From NCBI RefSeq assembly GCF_012027355.1, contig NZ_SNUH01000001.1, forward strand, positions 744,001-808,000: a stretch of 64,000 nt of DNA, given 5' to 3'. Shown here one piece after another: positions 17,723 to 26,162 of the stretch (within the stretch, counting starts at the first letter, position 1; every line of letters starts with the position of its first letter). The notes beneath the pieces were generated by a model that was given only the letters and a program-made list of their open reading frames with translations, was not told the DNA's origin and did no database searches. Source of the stretch: Thermococcus sp. M36 (lineage in GTDB: Archaea > Methanobacteriota_B > Thermococci > Thermococcales > Thermococcaceae). The position numbers were made by a program, and so were the translations under genes.

Positions 17723-17730
17723 TTATATAA
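17723..17730 (-). promoter_or_regulatory. TATA box of the transglutaminase-MoxR-DUF58 operon
   Basis: TTATATAA on the minus strand predicts transcription starting near 17701, within a few bases of ATG 17698, so the first gene may be nearly leaderless. Next to it, 17733-17751 contains CTTTTCATTAATGTAAAAG, an inverted repeat with one unpaired base, which could be an operator. It is the only strong promoter seen for the five linked genes. Confidence 0.5.
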
Positions 17731-17822
17731 GGCTTTTCATTAATGTAAAAGTTTGTACATCCGTGCGTCCCACGATACAAAACCCTTAACTACCCCACTG
17801 ACGTCTCATCTCCGGTGGTACT

Positions 17823-18599
17823 ATGGACTTCGAGAGAAAACCCCTCATAGGGATGGTTCATCTGAAACCGCTTCCCGGTTCCTACCTCTACGACGGTGAT
17901 CTGGACGGGGTGGTTGAAGCCGCCCTGAGGGATGCGCGGACGATTGAGAAAGCGGGCTTCGACGCGATAATGGTTGAGAACTTCGGCGACGTGCCCTTCC
18001 CGAAGTACGTTGACAAGACCACCGTCGCGGCCTTCACGGCAGTCGCTAAGGCCCTCCGGGACGAGATCTCCCTCCCGCTCGGAATAAACGTCCTCAGGAA
18101 CGACGGGATTGCGGCTTATTCGATAGCCTACGCGGTCAAGGCAGACTTCATAAGGGTGAACGTCCTCAGTGGCGTCGCCTACACGGACCAGGGAGTTATA
18201 GAGGGCATCGCCCACGAGCTTGCAAAGCTTAGGAAGCTCCTCCCCTCAAAAATCCAGGTCTTTGCCGACGTCCACGTCAAGCACGCCGTTCACTTCGCTG
18301 AATTTGAGGACTCTCTGAGGGACACGGTTGAGAGGGGCCTGGCCGATGCTGTGGTTGTAAGCGGGAAAGCAACGGGGAAGCCCGTCGATGTTGGGAGGCT
18401 CGCGCTGGCGAAGAAGATCTCCCCGGTCCCGGTTATCGTCGGCTCTGGAACCACCTACGACAACCTTCCGGAGCTCTGGAAGCACGCGGACGGCTTCATA
18501 GTCGGCACATGGATAAAGCGCGGTGGAAACGTCGAGAACGAGGTTTCTCTAGAACGAACTAAAAAGCTCGTCGAGTTGGTGAAAACGCTTCGCTCATGA
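17823..18599 (+). CDS. BtpA/SgcQ family TIM-barrel protein
   Basis: A 258-residue protein starting MDFERKPLIGMVHLKPLPGS, the BtpA signature, followed by the barrel elements GFDAIMVENFGDVPF, PLGINVLRNDG, FIRVNVLSGVAYTDQG and VPVIVGSGTTYDNL. The length is normal. Cyanobacterial BtpA is needed for photosystem I stability, and related proteins are linked to sugar or thiamine-like metabolism; the archaeal substrate is unknown, so photosystem-based names would mislead here. The start follows a GGTGGT ribosome site. It is divergent from the transglutaminase operon and separately transcribed from the cluster at 18739. Confidence 0.88.
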   Translation: MDFERKPLIGMVHLKPLPGSYLYDGDLDGVVEAALRDARTIEKAGFDAIMVENFGDVPFPKYVDKTTVAAFTAVAKALRDEISLPLGINVLRNDGIAAYSIAYAVKADFIRVNVLSGVAYTDQGVIEGIAHELAKLRKLLPSKIQVFADVHVKHAVHFAEFEDSLRDTVERGLADAVVVSGKATGKPVDVGRLALAKKISPVPVIVGSGTTYDNLPELWKHADGFIVGTWIKRGGNVENEVSLERTKKLVELVKTLRS

Positions 18600-18738
18600 A
18601 GGAAATTTGCTTTATAAATTCCTTCCTCGAATTTTCTTTTCCGAAAGTCTTATTACCCAAGAATGCGTAATATGTTAAAAAGCAGGCCCTGTCCCGCTTT
18701 TCTTTTCCGCGAGATGGGTTTCACCCGGAAGTGATTAC
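18600..18738. other. Intergenic region before the surface-protein cluster
   Basis: It begins with an imperfect hairpin (AAGGAAATTT / AAATTCCTT) at about 18599-18626 followed by T-rich DNA, likely the btpA-like gene terminator. ATTAC / GTAAT arms flank 18652-18671. A TATA-like TGTTAAAAAG lies near 18673-18682 and T-rich tracts follow. No gene was seen. Confidence 0.4.
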
Positions 18739-18870
18739 ATGCCTCCCGAACCCCTCACGGGCTTCAACGTTCTTGGCCCCTTCCTCGGGCTTCTCCTGGC
18801 TATAGGAGCAGTCGGGATGTTTCTTCTCCTCGTGAGGTGGTTTCTGAGGCTTCTACGGAGGTTGGTATGA
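18739..18870 (+). CDS. Small single-pass membrane protein (43 residues)
   Basis: A short frame from ATG 18739 to TGA 18870. It follows AAGTGATTAC, a fair ribosome site. The protein begins MPPEPLTGFNVLGPF, runs through one hydrophobic helix (LGLLLAIGAVGMFLLLVRW) and ends in a basic tail (RLLRRLV). Its stop overlaps the next start as ATGA (18867-18870), the same coupling used throughout this window, which is the strongest sign that it is real. No homologue is recognised. It is the first gene of a seven-gene cluster of membrane and exported proteins. Confidence 0.6.
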   Translation: MPPEPLTGFNVLGPFLGLLLAIGAVGMFLLLVRWFLRLLRRLV

Positions 18871-20249
18871 TGTTCAAGAACCTGGCCCTTTTCCTGGGAG
18901 TTACGCTCTTACTTGCCTTACCCGTTTCTGCCTCCCAGTTTCCGGATCAGTTACCCTCGATAACGAAGGAAGAGGCTAAATCCCTCGGTCTGATGCTCAC
19001 ATTCAGCAACGGGGCGACGCATTCAAACTACGTCCTGTTTTACCAGGACTTCATGTGCGCCAACCACGACCCGGACAGCGGCAACTACATAGAGGTCACG
19101 ATAGTTTACTACACTGACAACGGAGCGGTGGAGCAGTTCAACTGGTTCGTCAAGATGGGAATGAACTACACTGACAGCGAGTACGATATATGGGATCCCG
19201 ACATGGGCAACATAGGAAAGGAGTACACCCACTACGAGTTCAGCGGCGGGGCGAACTATGCCGATTTGAAAGTCGTGCATGGCAGGGAGTACTTCGACGG
19301 GTACAGCTTCATATCGGTCGACCACACCTACGAGGCCCTGGTCAACGACCACTACTGGGTGACGTCGAAGGCCGTCTACGTTAAGGGAACCACCGCATGC
19401 AACCTTGAGGGACTCGCCCCGGTTCTGCTCAACATGTACCTGGAGAGAATCCCCAACAGCACGATGAGGGTTCCGGTGAACTCCTCGGTCGCCGTCCCGG
19501 GGAGCTCGGAAGGTTCATCTAAGGGCTTGAGTCCCGAAGCTGCCAAACGGATGGATGAAAACATCGAGGGGCTCAAGAGCCTCGGTGAAAACTGGGGAGG
19601 CTTCATGGTCATCAAAACGCCGAGGGGAGACGTCGTCAAAGTCGTCAACTCGAAGGCCGATTACACCGGCGATAGCTCCGCCCTCGGCTGGAAGACCAAG
19701 TACTATGGCAACAAGGCGCTCGATGCCTTTATCGACCAGGTCGCCAACTACCTCCCTAAGCCCCTGGGCCTCTTCAAGGACTACTTCAAGGCCGACAAGG
19801 ACATCAACGTCTTCTCCGATAGCGAGGCGGTGAAGAAGACCGCCAAGGACCTGCACGTGGACGAGAAGAGCGCCTCGTTCTACAACGACATGTCTGACAT
19901 AGAGAACCGCGAGAAGGCCCTCTCACCATACAAGAACGCCGTCCCGTCGAACATCGAGACGAAGCCGATAGAGATAGTTCTCAACTCGATGGGAGTTGCC
20001 ATAAAGAAGACGCTCGCCCAGGACTACAGGTGGGAGTTTGAAACCACCGCGAAGATTGCCGTCCGCTACAAGAAGGCCGGGCTGAAGTACCGCGACATAA
20101 TCAGGAACACCATCGATGAGATGAGGGACACCACGACCGGGATGCACCGAGTCAACATGATGGACAGGAACTCCAAGGGCGACTTCAAGGATCAGGAGGC
20201 GAGGATACGCTTCTACATAAACAAGCTCTACGAGGAGGGGGTAATATGA
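18867..20249 (+). CDS. Secreted protein of unknown function
   Basis: A 460-residue protein with a clear signal peptide (residues 1-23, FLGVTLLLALPVSASQ). The mature part begins QFPDQLPSITKEEAKSLG, has a beta-rich first half with many aromatic residues (VTIVYYTDNGAVEQFNWFV) and a charged, helical second half. There is no C-terminal anchor. Two cysteines occur in the mature chain (about C63 and C173), perhaps a disulfide. It starts at ATG 18867 in an ATGA overlap and ends in another with the gene at 20246, so three genes are coupled. I recognise no family. Confidence 0.75.
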   Translation: MMFKNLALFLGVTLLLALPVSASQFPDQLPSITKEEAKSLGLMLTFSNGATHSNYVLFYQDFMCANHDPDSGNYIEVTIVYYTDNGAVEQFNWFVKMGMNYTDSEYDIWDPDMGNIGKEYTHYEFSGGANYADLKVVHGREYFDGYSFISVDHTYEALVNDHYWVTSKAVYVKGTTACNLEGLAPVLLNMYLERIPNSTMRVPVNSSVAVPGSSEGSSKGLSPEAAKRMDENIEGLKSLGENWGGFMVIKTPRGDVVKVVNSKADYTGDSSALGWKTKYYGNKALDAFIDQVANYLPKPLGLFKDYFKADKDINVFSDSEAVKKTAKDLHVDEKSASFYNDMSDIENREKALSPYKNAVPSNIETKPIEIVLNSMGVAIKKTLAQDYRWEFETTAKIAVRYKKAGLKYRDIIRNTIDEMRDTTTGMHRVNMMDRNSKGDFKDQEARIRFYINKLYEEGVI

Positions 20250-20977
20250 AGGGGAAGCTGCTCCTGGTACTCCTCCTAATCGCGGGTGCCTACCTGTACC
20301 TCAACTGGGACTTTCAGATTCCAGACGACCTGAGTCCCAAGGGGGTCATAGACACGGCCAAAAACATGACGAACAACCTTGGTGAGACCTCCACCACCAC
20401 GGAAACCCCCTTGGAGGAAACGGGCACCGATTTAGCCGGGAACGTCAGCGTGGTTAGCTCCGGCAACTGGACGGTTATACACTTCGAGACGAGCGTCATC
20501 GACGGGAGCCTTCTTGGTGCCCTCTACACCCTCGCGGAGAAGGCCCGCGAAAACGGCTCCGAGAACATCAGGGTCGAGGCTTACTTCGGGGACGAGCCGG
20601 TAATCGCGCTGACGGTCAAAAACGGTGACCTCGACAACGCGGCCTTCGAGGACATTAGAAGGCCGGAGTTCATGATTGAGAACGACCTGGGCCTCTTCGA
20701 CGTCATCGTGCACAACGTGACGGTCACGAACGACACAGCGAGCGTTTCCCTTGAGTATTTGGCTGATGAGGACTCCTTCTGGAGGGACTACGCCAGGATG
20801 AGTCTCGCCATTCTGGAGGACGCCCCCTGGGTCGAGAGGGTGGAGATAGTATACCTCGGCGAGAGGAACGTCAGCGTTTCCGTTTCCAGCGGCGACCTGC
20901 TGAAGGCCCTCTCCGGGGAGCTCTCGCCGGAGGAGTTCGCGAACTCAATAAGCATTTCTGAAATCGGAAAACCATGA
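20246..20977 (+). CDS. Membrane-anchored extracytoplasmic protein with internal repeat
   Basis: A 243-residue protein. Residues 1-20 form an uncleaved N-terminal helix (LLLVLLLIAGAYLYL), followed by a Thr/Glu-rich linker (about 45-62) and two related modules. The first has IRVEAYFGDEPVIALTVKNG, the second VERVEIVYLGERNVSVSVSS; both are followed by G-D-L and a helix. This suggests a duplicated alpha/beta domain of about 85 residues. The gene begins in an ATGA overlap with the secreted protein upstream, so the two probably work together outside the cell. Family unknown. Confidence 0.72.
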   Translation: MKGKLLLVLLLIAGAYLYLNWDFQIPDDLSPKGVIDTAKNMTNNLGETSTTTETPLEETGTDLAGNVSVVSSGNWTVIHFETSVIDGSLLGALYTLAEKARENGSENIRVEAYFGDEPVIALTVKNGDLDNAAFEDIRRPEFMIENDLGLFDVIVHNVTVTNDTASVSLEYLADEDSFWRDYARMSLAILEDAPWVERVEIVYLGERNVSVSVSSGDLLKALSGELSPEEFANSISISEIGKP

Positions 20978-20989
20978 GGAGATGGAAAA

Positions 20990-22690
20990 ATGAAAAAATC
21001 CGGCATCTTCGTTGCATTTTTTCTTGCTATGGGCCTTTTTCTGCCCCTTGCAAGCCCTTCCAGCGCGTGGGAGGTCATCTACGAGGTCCAGCCCGATAAA
21101 ACGATGTTTGACAGTCCTTACAACCCTGTGGCATTTGTTCCGGGGAGCTCGGGGGATTACTATCTCCTCGGAAGCCACGGGGCCGGATTGGCGGTTCTGA
21201 TACACCTCTCGCCGATGGGAGAGGTTCTCTGGGCCAAGAACTTCAGCCTCAGTCAGGAACTTCCCCTCAACCTCCCCTACGGGCAGTATCAGGTCGTGTC
21301 GGATATAGCCGTTGGGAATGATGGCATCTACGTCGTCTTAAGGACGAACGGCGTCGTCAATGTTTCGGCACCAGATGACTGGATCAAGGGGGACCCGCTC
21401 TTCACGCTGGTCAAGTTCGACTTCTCGGGGAACCCCGTCTGGGCCAGGGCCTTCAAGAACTCCGACAATGGCTATGGGGGCATCAGGGTTCAACCTACCG
21501 GCGACGGGGTCATAGTGGTCGCTCCGATTTACGCGCACATGCACCACAAAGACCCCGATGACCCGTACGATTACGATCACATAGCTTCCGCCCTCGACGT
21601 AGGGGCGATAAAGTTTGATCCCTCTGGAAACCTGGAGTGGATTCACATCTACGGAAGGGAGGGTCTACACGAGCATATTCAGGCAGTGAGCTTCGATGGA
21701 AACGAGGTGGTGATAGCGTTCTCCTCTCCCGGGGGTCCAGACCTCGGATTCCTAGGCATAGACCCCGTAACGGGAGAGCCGAAATGGGTTAAGGAGTATA
21801 AACAGGCCATCGATGGTGACGAACTCTGGAAGATGGGGCGCTTCAATACCCTCTCCGGCGGAAGGCCAATGCTCTACAGCGTTCCCGGTGGGTGGCTCTA
21901 CACCAACGGCCTTCCCGGGAAGTACGACGGCGGAGCCTCAATCTGGGTAAAGCTCGACAAGAAGGGCAACATCCTCTGGAGCGGCTTCTGGAATACGACC
22001 ATCTACAATGGACAGTCCCCGGCGGGCTTTGCCCTCGCAGATGACGGAAACTACGTATTCCTTGACCCTCTCGTCAAGACCTCCCCCTCGGGGGAGATCC
22101 TCAAGGTCTACTACGACGTTCAGCCCCACAGCAGGTACATATCCCGCGCAGGGGACGGCTTCGTTATATTCCTTCCTCCGGACAGGCTCCTGAAACTTGG
22201 CCCGAACATGGAATTCGCCGGCTGCGACGTTCACCACGTCGAGCAGGGCGGAGAGCTGGCCGCTTGGGTTCCGAACTTCGTGGAGCTCGGAAAGGATGAC
22301 GTGAAGTTCGTGAAGGTGCCTTTCTACTCTGAGGCCAGCTTTGAGGGAACCTTTGAGTTCGACGACCTCCCGACGGGGGAGTGGTACAAGATCGCTCCAG
22401 TGGAGATATGGGTTCACGACCACCCGAGCGAGTACTTCCACGTTGAGGAAGCCTGCAACCAGACGGGTTTATCCGAGGGGGGAACTGAAGACTCTACCGG
22501 CCCTGCCACATCGGTCCACTCGCCAACAGCCACATCCGAAGGTTCCGGCTTCACAAGCCCAAGCCCATCCAGCGGCCCCAGCAGCGAGGGAACAGGCACT
22601 GACGGGGGAGTTTCGGTAGACGTGACCTGCGGGCCAGGGATGATGGCCCTGCTCGCGCTGCTGGTGATTGCAATAACTCGGAGGAGGTGA
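20990..22690 (+). CDS. Surface beta-propeller protein with CGP-CTERM anchor
   Basis: A 566-residue exported protein: signal peptide (residues 1-26, to PSSAW), then at least five PQQ-like propeller blades marked by G-x-(V/L)-x-W strands (GEVLWAKNF, GNPVWARAF, GNLEWIHIY, GEPKWVKEY, GNILWSGFW). A Ser/Thr/Pro/Gly-rich stalk covers about 490-540. The end is VTCGPGMMALLALLVIAITR, the CGP-CTERM sorting signal known from Thermococcales, thought to be cut and replaced by a lipid anchor near the cysteine. The start follows GAGGAGATGGAAAA. Probable role is ligand binding or a scaffold at the cell surface. Confidence 0.85.
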   Translation: MKKSGIFVAFFLAMGLFLPLASPSSAWEVIYEVQPDKTMFDSPYNPVAFVPGSSGDYYLLGSHGAGLAVLIHLSPMGEVLWAKNFSLSQELPLNLPYGQYQVVSDIAVGNDGIYVVLRTNGVVNVSAPDDWIKGDPLFTLVKFDFSGNPVWARAFKNSDNGYGGIRVQPTGDGVIVVAPIYAHMHHKDPDDPYDYDHIASALDVGAIKFDPSGNLEWIHIYGREGLHEHIQAVSFDGNEVVIAFSSPGGPDLGFLGIDPVTGEPKWVKEYKQAIDGDELWKMGRFNTLSGGRPMLYSVPGGWLYTNGLPGKYDGGASIWVKLDKKGNILWSGFWNTTIYNGQSPAGFALADDGNYVFLDPLVKTSPSGEILKVYYDVQPHSRYISRAGDGFVIFLPPDRLLKLGPNMEFAGCDVHHVEQGGELAAWVPNFVELGKDDVKFVKVPFYSEASFEGTFEFDDLPTGEWYKIAPVEIWVHDHPSEYFHVEEACNQTGLSEGGTEDSTGPATSVHSPTATSEGSGFTSPSPSSGPSSEGTGTDGGVSVDVTCGPGMMALLALLVIAITRRR

Positions 22691-22694
22691 TGAT

Positions 22695-23078
22695 ATGGGA
22701 CTGATCAAAAAGCTGATCGTTGGCTTCTTCCTGCTCATAGTCATAGGCATAGTCGCGGTCTTCGGCACCCAGTACTACTACCTCAGCACCTACGACAAGG
22801 TTCCGGTCGAGGTCAAAACGGAAACTGTGAGCGGCGATGTCTTTTACCTCTCGCACGTCCTCGATCCCGGGAAGTACTACATCAACGCGAGCAGCGATGG
22901 GACGGTGGAGAAGATAACGATACTCGACGAGAACAACAACGTCCTGACCGAATCGGAAACAGACAGTATGATCTACGGCTCAAGCAAGCCCTTCCAGGTC
23001 AGGATTGACTACAAGAGCCCCCTGAACGTGGATTCCTACAAAGTCAGCGTTGGAATTTACCTGCTGGAAAAGAAGTGA
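22695..23078 (+). CDS. Small membrane-anchored beta-rich protein
   Basis: A 127-residue protein. One N-terminal helix (LIVGFFLLIVIGIVAVFGTQ) is followed by about 95 residues of predicted beta-sandwich (VFYLSHVLDPGKYYINASSD, IYGSSKPFQVRIDYKSP), similar in feel to PPC-type extracellular domains. GGAGGTGATGAT precedes the start, four bases after the propeller gene stop. No named family recognised. Part of the same cluster of exported proteins. Confidence 0.72.
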   Translation: MGLIKKLIVGFFLLIVIGIVAVFGTQYYYLSTYDKVPVEVKTETVSGDVFYLSHVLDPGKYYINASSDGTVEKITILDENNNVLTESETDSMIYGSSKPFQVRIDYKSPLNVDSYKVSVGIYLLEKK

Positions 23079-23117
23079 GCCCTTTTGTTTTTTCACACGA
23101 AAACTGGAGGAATGGGA

Positions 23118-23825
23118 ATGAGAAGGTTCGTCTTTGCCCTGCTGGTGACCCTTCTGGTCATCGCGGCGGGCTGTGAAAGTCCCGATGCAAACGTGGAGAC
23201 CGAGAAGACTCTCACGGTGAACGATATAACCGTGCACTACTCGGGGGATATCTCACTATCCCAGGCTAATTCCGTTTTGAACTTCGTCCGCGACAACTTT
23301 CAGATAACCGGGGAAACGGACGTTTACCTCTCAAAGAGCGGCGATTCATACACCGTCGGGGTGACCACACCCTACGGGAGCGGGAGCGAGGTCGATGAAA
23401 AAACTGCCTTCTACGTGAGGATAATGGCGTCCAAGATGTCTCAGGAGGTGTTTAACGGGGAAAAAGTGTTCCTTAAGCTCCTGAGCCCCGATGAAAACGA
23501 GGTCTTCTCGGCGGAGAGCAAATACACCTACATCGAGTCCAACGGTATAACCGTCTGGTACGTCGGCGTTGGGAAGGATGACGCCCAGAAGGTACTCGAC
23601 TATGCGGTTTCCTTCGCGGGGAACGGCCCTTGGGATATCTTCATCGACGGGAGCAACCCTTACACGATAAGCGCCATGAGTTCCTTCGAGAGCAGGGACG
23701 AGATAGGCGATGCCGAGGGCGCGTACAGGAAGATGGCATCGGACCTCTCCGAAAAGCTCGGTGGAAAGGTCGTCCTCAGGGTTCTCAATCCGAGCGGTGA
23801 GGAGATAGCGAGGTTTACGAGTTGA
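23118..23825 (+). CDS. Lipoprotein with a duplicated domain
   Basis: A 235-residue protein with a lipobox signal (LLVTLLVIAAGC, cysteine near residue 18). The mature chain contains two similar units of about 95 residues. Unit 1 starts VNDITVHYSGDISLSQANSV and ends FLKLLSPDENEVFSAES; unit 2 starts SNGITVWYVGVGKDDAQKVL and ends VLRVLNPSGEEIARFTS. The shared order is strand, helix, strand, then a helix and a final strand with L-x-P. The start ATG 23118 is chosen over 23112 because GGAGG lies seven bases before it. Family and ligand unknown. Confidence 0.75.
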   Translation: MRRFVFALLVTLLVIAAGCESPDANVETEKTLTVNDITVHYSGDISLSQANSVLNFVRDNFQITGETDVYLSKSGDSYTVGVTTPYGSGSEVDEKTAFYVRIMASKMSQEVFNGEKVFLKLLSPDENEVFSAESKYTYIESNGITVWYVGVGKDDAQKVLDYAVSFAGNGPWDIFIDGSNPYTISAMSSFESRDEIGDAEGAYRKMASDLSEKLGGKVVLRVLNPSGEEIARFTS

Positions 23826-23835
23826 GGTGAAGGGA

Positions 23836-24294
23836 ATGGAGAAGGTTCTCTACGTTGTGGGCAACGTTGACTACAAGAGGGGTTTCATGAGGGAGAGCAG
23901 GGCGAGCCTTGTGATAACTGACGGGAGGCTTATAGTGGCGTTTCTAACTCCCGAACTCGCCAAGAAAATGAAGAAAGAGACTGAAGGAGGGGTTAGGGGC
24001 TTTCTCAAGGGTATCACCACGGCATACGGCCACTGGAAGGAGTACTACGACATGAGCCCTGACGAAATCCTCGGAGAGAGCCCGGAGAACTTTGAGATCC
24101 CAATCCGCGAGGTCAGGGAGGTAAAGATGAAGAATGGTGACTCCGAGTCCGGGAAGAGGGACGAGCTTGAGGTAAAGGCCGGGAAGAGCTACAAGTTCTA
24201 CGCCGATGCGAGCACGATTCCCATTCGGGAGGTCAAAAAGTCCCTCGAAGGGCTAGGCGTCAGGGTTAAGGACCCGCGCTTCAGCTTCATCTGA
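23836..24294 (+). CDS. Conserved soluble protein of unknown function
   Basis: A 152-residue protein, last of the cluster. It has no signal peptide or membrane helix, so it is cytoplasmic, unlike its neighbours. It begins EKVLYVVGNVDYKRGFMRES, with a beta-rich start (RASLVITDGRLIVAFLT) like small PH/GRAM-type domains, then a basic helix and a final alpha/beta part (KSYKFYADASTIPIREVKKS). The ribosome site AGGTGA favours ATG 23836 over GTG 23827. It could be the cytoplasmic partner of the exported proteins, but this is only from position. Confidence 0.65.
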   Translation: MEKVLYVVGNVDYKRGFMRESRASLVITDGRLIVAFLTPELAKKMKKETEGGVRGFLKGITTAYGHWKEYYDMSPDEILGESPENFEIPIREVREVKMKNGDSESGKRDELEVKAGKSYKFYADASTIPIREVKKSLEGLGVRVKDPRFSFI

Positions 24295-24380
24295 GCCCTT
24301 TCTTTTTCTCTCCAGTTCGTGGGAAAAGGTTATATTTCTCCCGTTCTCATCACAAATCATAATTCTCACGGGTGGTCATC

Positions 24381-25730
24381 ATGGGGAAGTACTTCGGAAC
24401 CAGCGGCATCAGGGAGGTCGTCAACGAGAAGCTAACTCCCGAGCTTGCCCTAAAGGTCGGCAGGGCACTGGGAACCTACCTTGGCGGTGGAACGGTGGTA
24501 GTTGGGAAGGACACCAGGACGAGCGGCGAGATGCTTAAGAGAGCTTTAATAAGCGGGCTTCTATCCACTGGGATAGACGTCATAGACATCGGCCTCGCGC
24601 CCACGCCCCTGACCGGCTTCGCCATCAAGCTTTACGGTGCCGATGCCGGCGTCACTATCACGGCAAGCCACAACCCGCCCGAGTACAACGGCATAAAGGT
24701 CTGGCAGGCCAACGGAATGGCCTACACCCCCGAGATGGAGAACGAGCTTGAGGGAATCCTCGAATCCGGGAACTTCAAGAAGGCCCCCTGGAACGAGATT
24801 GGTAACCTCAGAACCGCTAACCCGCGGGGGGAGTACATAAAAGCCGCCCTTGATATGGTCCGCCTTGAGGATTCGTACACGGTCGTTCTCGATTCTGGAA
24901 ACGGTGCTGGCTCGATTCTAAGCCCATACCTCCAGCGCGAGCTCGGAAATAAGGTTATCTCGCTCAACTCCCACCCGAGCGGCTTCTTTGTCAGGGAGCT
25001 TGAGCCGAACGCGAAGAGCCTAGCCATGCTCGCCAAAACCGTGAGGGTGATGGATGCCGACGTCGGCATAGCGCACGACGGCGACGCCGACAGGATTGGA
25101 GTTGTGGACGATGAGGGCAACTTCATCGAGTACGAGGTCATGCTGAGCCTTATAGCCGGCTACACCCTCCGCAAGTTCGGGAAGGGGAAGATAATCACCA
25201 CCGTCGATGCCGGTTTCGCTTTGGACGACTACGTTAGACCCCTCGGCGGAGAAGTCGTGAGGACGCGTGTTGGAGACGTTGCCGTTGCGGACGAACTTGC
25301 AAAGCACGGCGGCGTCTTTGGCGGTGAGCCGAGCGGGACGTGGATAATGCCCCAGTGGAACCTCACTCCGGATGGAATCTTTGCTGGGGCTCTCGTCCTG
25401 GAGATGATTGACAGGCTCGGCCCCCTAAGTGAACTGGCCAGGGATGTCCCGCGCTACGTTACGCTGAGGGCCAAGATACCCTGCCCCAACGAGAAGAAGG
25501 CAAAGGCGATGGAGATAATCGCCAGGGAAGCCCTCAAGACTTTCGACTACAGGAGGCTCATCGACATAGACGGCGTTAGAATCGAGAACGACGAGTGGTG
25601 GGTTCTCTTCCGCCCGAGCGGAACCGAGCCGATAATGAGGATAACGCTGGAAGCCCACACGGAGGAGAAGGCGAGGGGGCTGATGGAAAAAGCCGAGAAG
25701 CTGGTGAGGGAGGCTATAGGGGCAGCGTGA
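24381..25730 (+). CDS. glmM: Alpha-D-phosphohexomutase superfamily enzyme (GlmM-type)
   Basis: A 449-residue phosphohexomutase. The phosphoserine loop reads [16 protein letters not shown], the metal loop DGDADRIG, the sugar-binding loop GEPSGTW and the phosphate-binding loop [11 protein letters not shown], all intact. The N-terminus [13 protein letters not shown] fits the phosphoglucosamine mutase subgroup, giving glucosamine-1-phosphate for UDP-GlcNAc. Caution: Thermococcus has several paralogues of this fold, and one in T. kodakarensis is known to act as a phosphopentomutase, so substrate is not certain. ATG 24381 follows GGTGGTCATC; a TATA (GGTTATATTT) sits near 24332-24341. It is separate from the cluster before it. 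Confidence 0.8.
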   Translation: MGKYFGTSGIREVVNEKLTPELALKVGRALGTYLGGGTVVVGKDTRTSGEMLKRALISGLLSTGIDVIDIGLAPTPLTGFAIKLYGADAGVTITASHNPPEYNGIKVWQANGMAYTPEMENELEGILESGNFKKAPWNEIGNLRTANPRGEYIKAALDMVRLEDSYTVVLDSGNGAGSILSPYLQRELGNKVISLNSHPSGFFVRELEPNAKSLAMLAKTVRVMDADVGIAHDGDADRIGVVDDEGNFIEYEVMLSLIAGYTLRKFGKGKIITTVDAGFALDDYVRPLGGEVVRTRVGDVAVADELAKHGGVFGGEPSGTWIMPQWNLTPDGIFAGALVLEMIDRLGPLSELARDVPRYVTLRAKIPCPNEKKAKAMEIIAREALKTFDYRRLIDIDGVRIENDEWWVLFRPSGTEPIMRITLEAHTEEKARGLMEKAEKLVREAIGAA

Positions 25731-25809
25731 CCAGCGGCAGGCCTGAAAGCCCTGGGAGATCCCACACCTTTTTAAAATCCTCCACCAAATTCTACGCAGG
25801 TGGACGAAC

Positions 25810-26142
25810 ATGATGGGAATGAACCCGAGGCAGATGAAGAAGCTCATGCGCCAAATGGGCATCAAAATGGAGGAGTTAGAAGGCGTCACCGAGGTGGTGA
25901 TAAGGTTCGCGAACAAGGAGGTAGTCATCAAAGACCCCGTTATAACCGTCATAACCGCCCAGGGAGAGAAGAGCTACCAGATCGTTCCAGGGAGCGAGGA
26001 GGTAAGGCCAATAATCAGCATATCCGAGGAGGACATCAGGCTCGTCATGGAGCAGGCTGGGGTGGACTACGAGACAGCAAAAAAGGCCCTGGAAGAGGCC
26101 GAGGGCGACCTCGCTGAGGCGATACTCCGGCTAACGGAATGA
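25810..26142 (+). CDS. nac: Archaeal nascent polypeptide-associated complex protein
   Basis: A 110-residue protein starting [20 protein letters not shown]. The NAC beta-barrel covers about residues 15-65 ([29 protein letters not shown]), and a UBA domain closes the chain ([20 protein letters not shown], then [17 protein letters not shown]). This is the whole length of archaeal NAC, which forms a homodimer at the ribosome exit tunnel and shields nascent chains. A TATA (CTTTTTAAAA) near 25768-25777 gives it its own promoter. Confidence 0.95.
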   Translation: MMGMNPRQMKKLMRQMGIKMEELEGVTEVVIRFANKEVVIKDPVITVITAQGEKSYQIVPGSEEVRPIISISEEDIRLVMEQAGVDYETAKKALEEAEGDLAEAILRLTE

Positions 26143-26162
26143 TCAATCAAAAGGTAAAAAAG

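Noticed and set aside
17733-17751. CTTTTCATTAATGTAAAAG as a firm operator for the transglutaminase operon.
   Set aside because: Short, AT-rich and with an unpaired base; kept only as a remark in the promoter entry.
24320-24385. Possible box C/D sRNA on the minus strand (ATGATGA and GTGATGA both present near 24340-24385).
   Set aside because: No box D (CTGA) at suitable spacing after either box, and the two C-like boxes are 23 bases apart; the bases are explained by the glmM promoter and start region.
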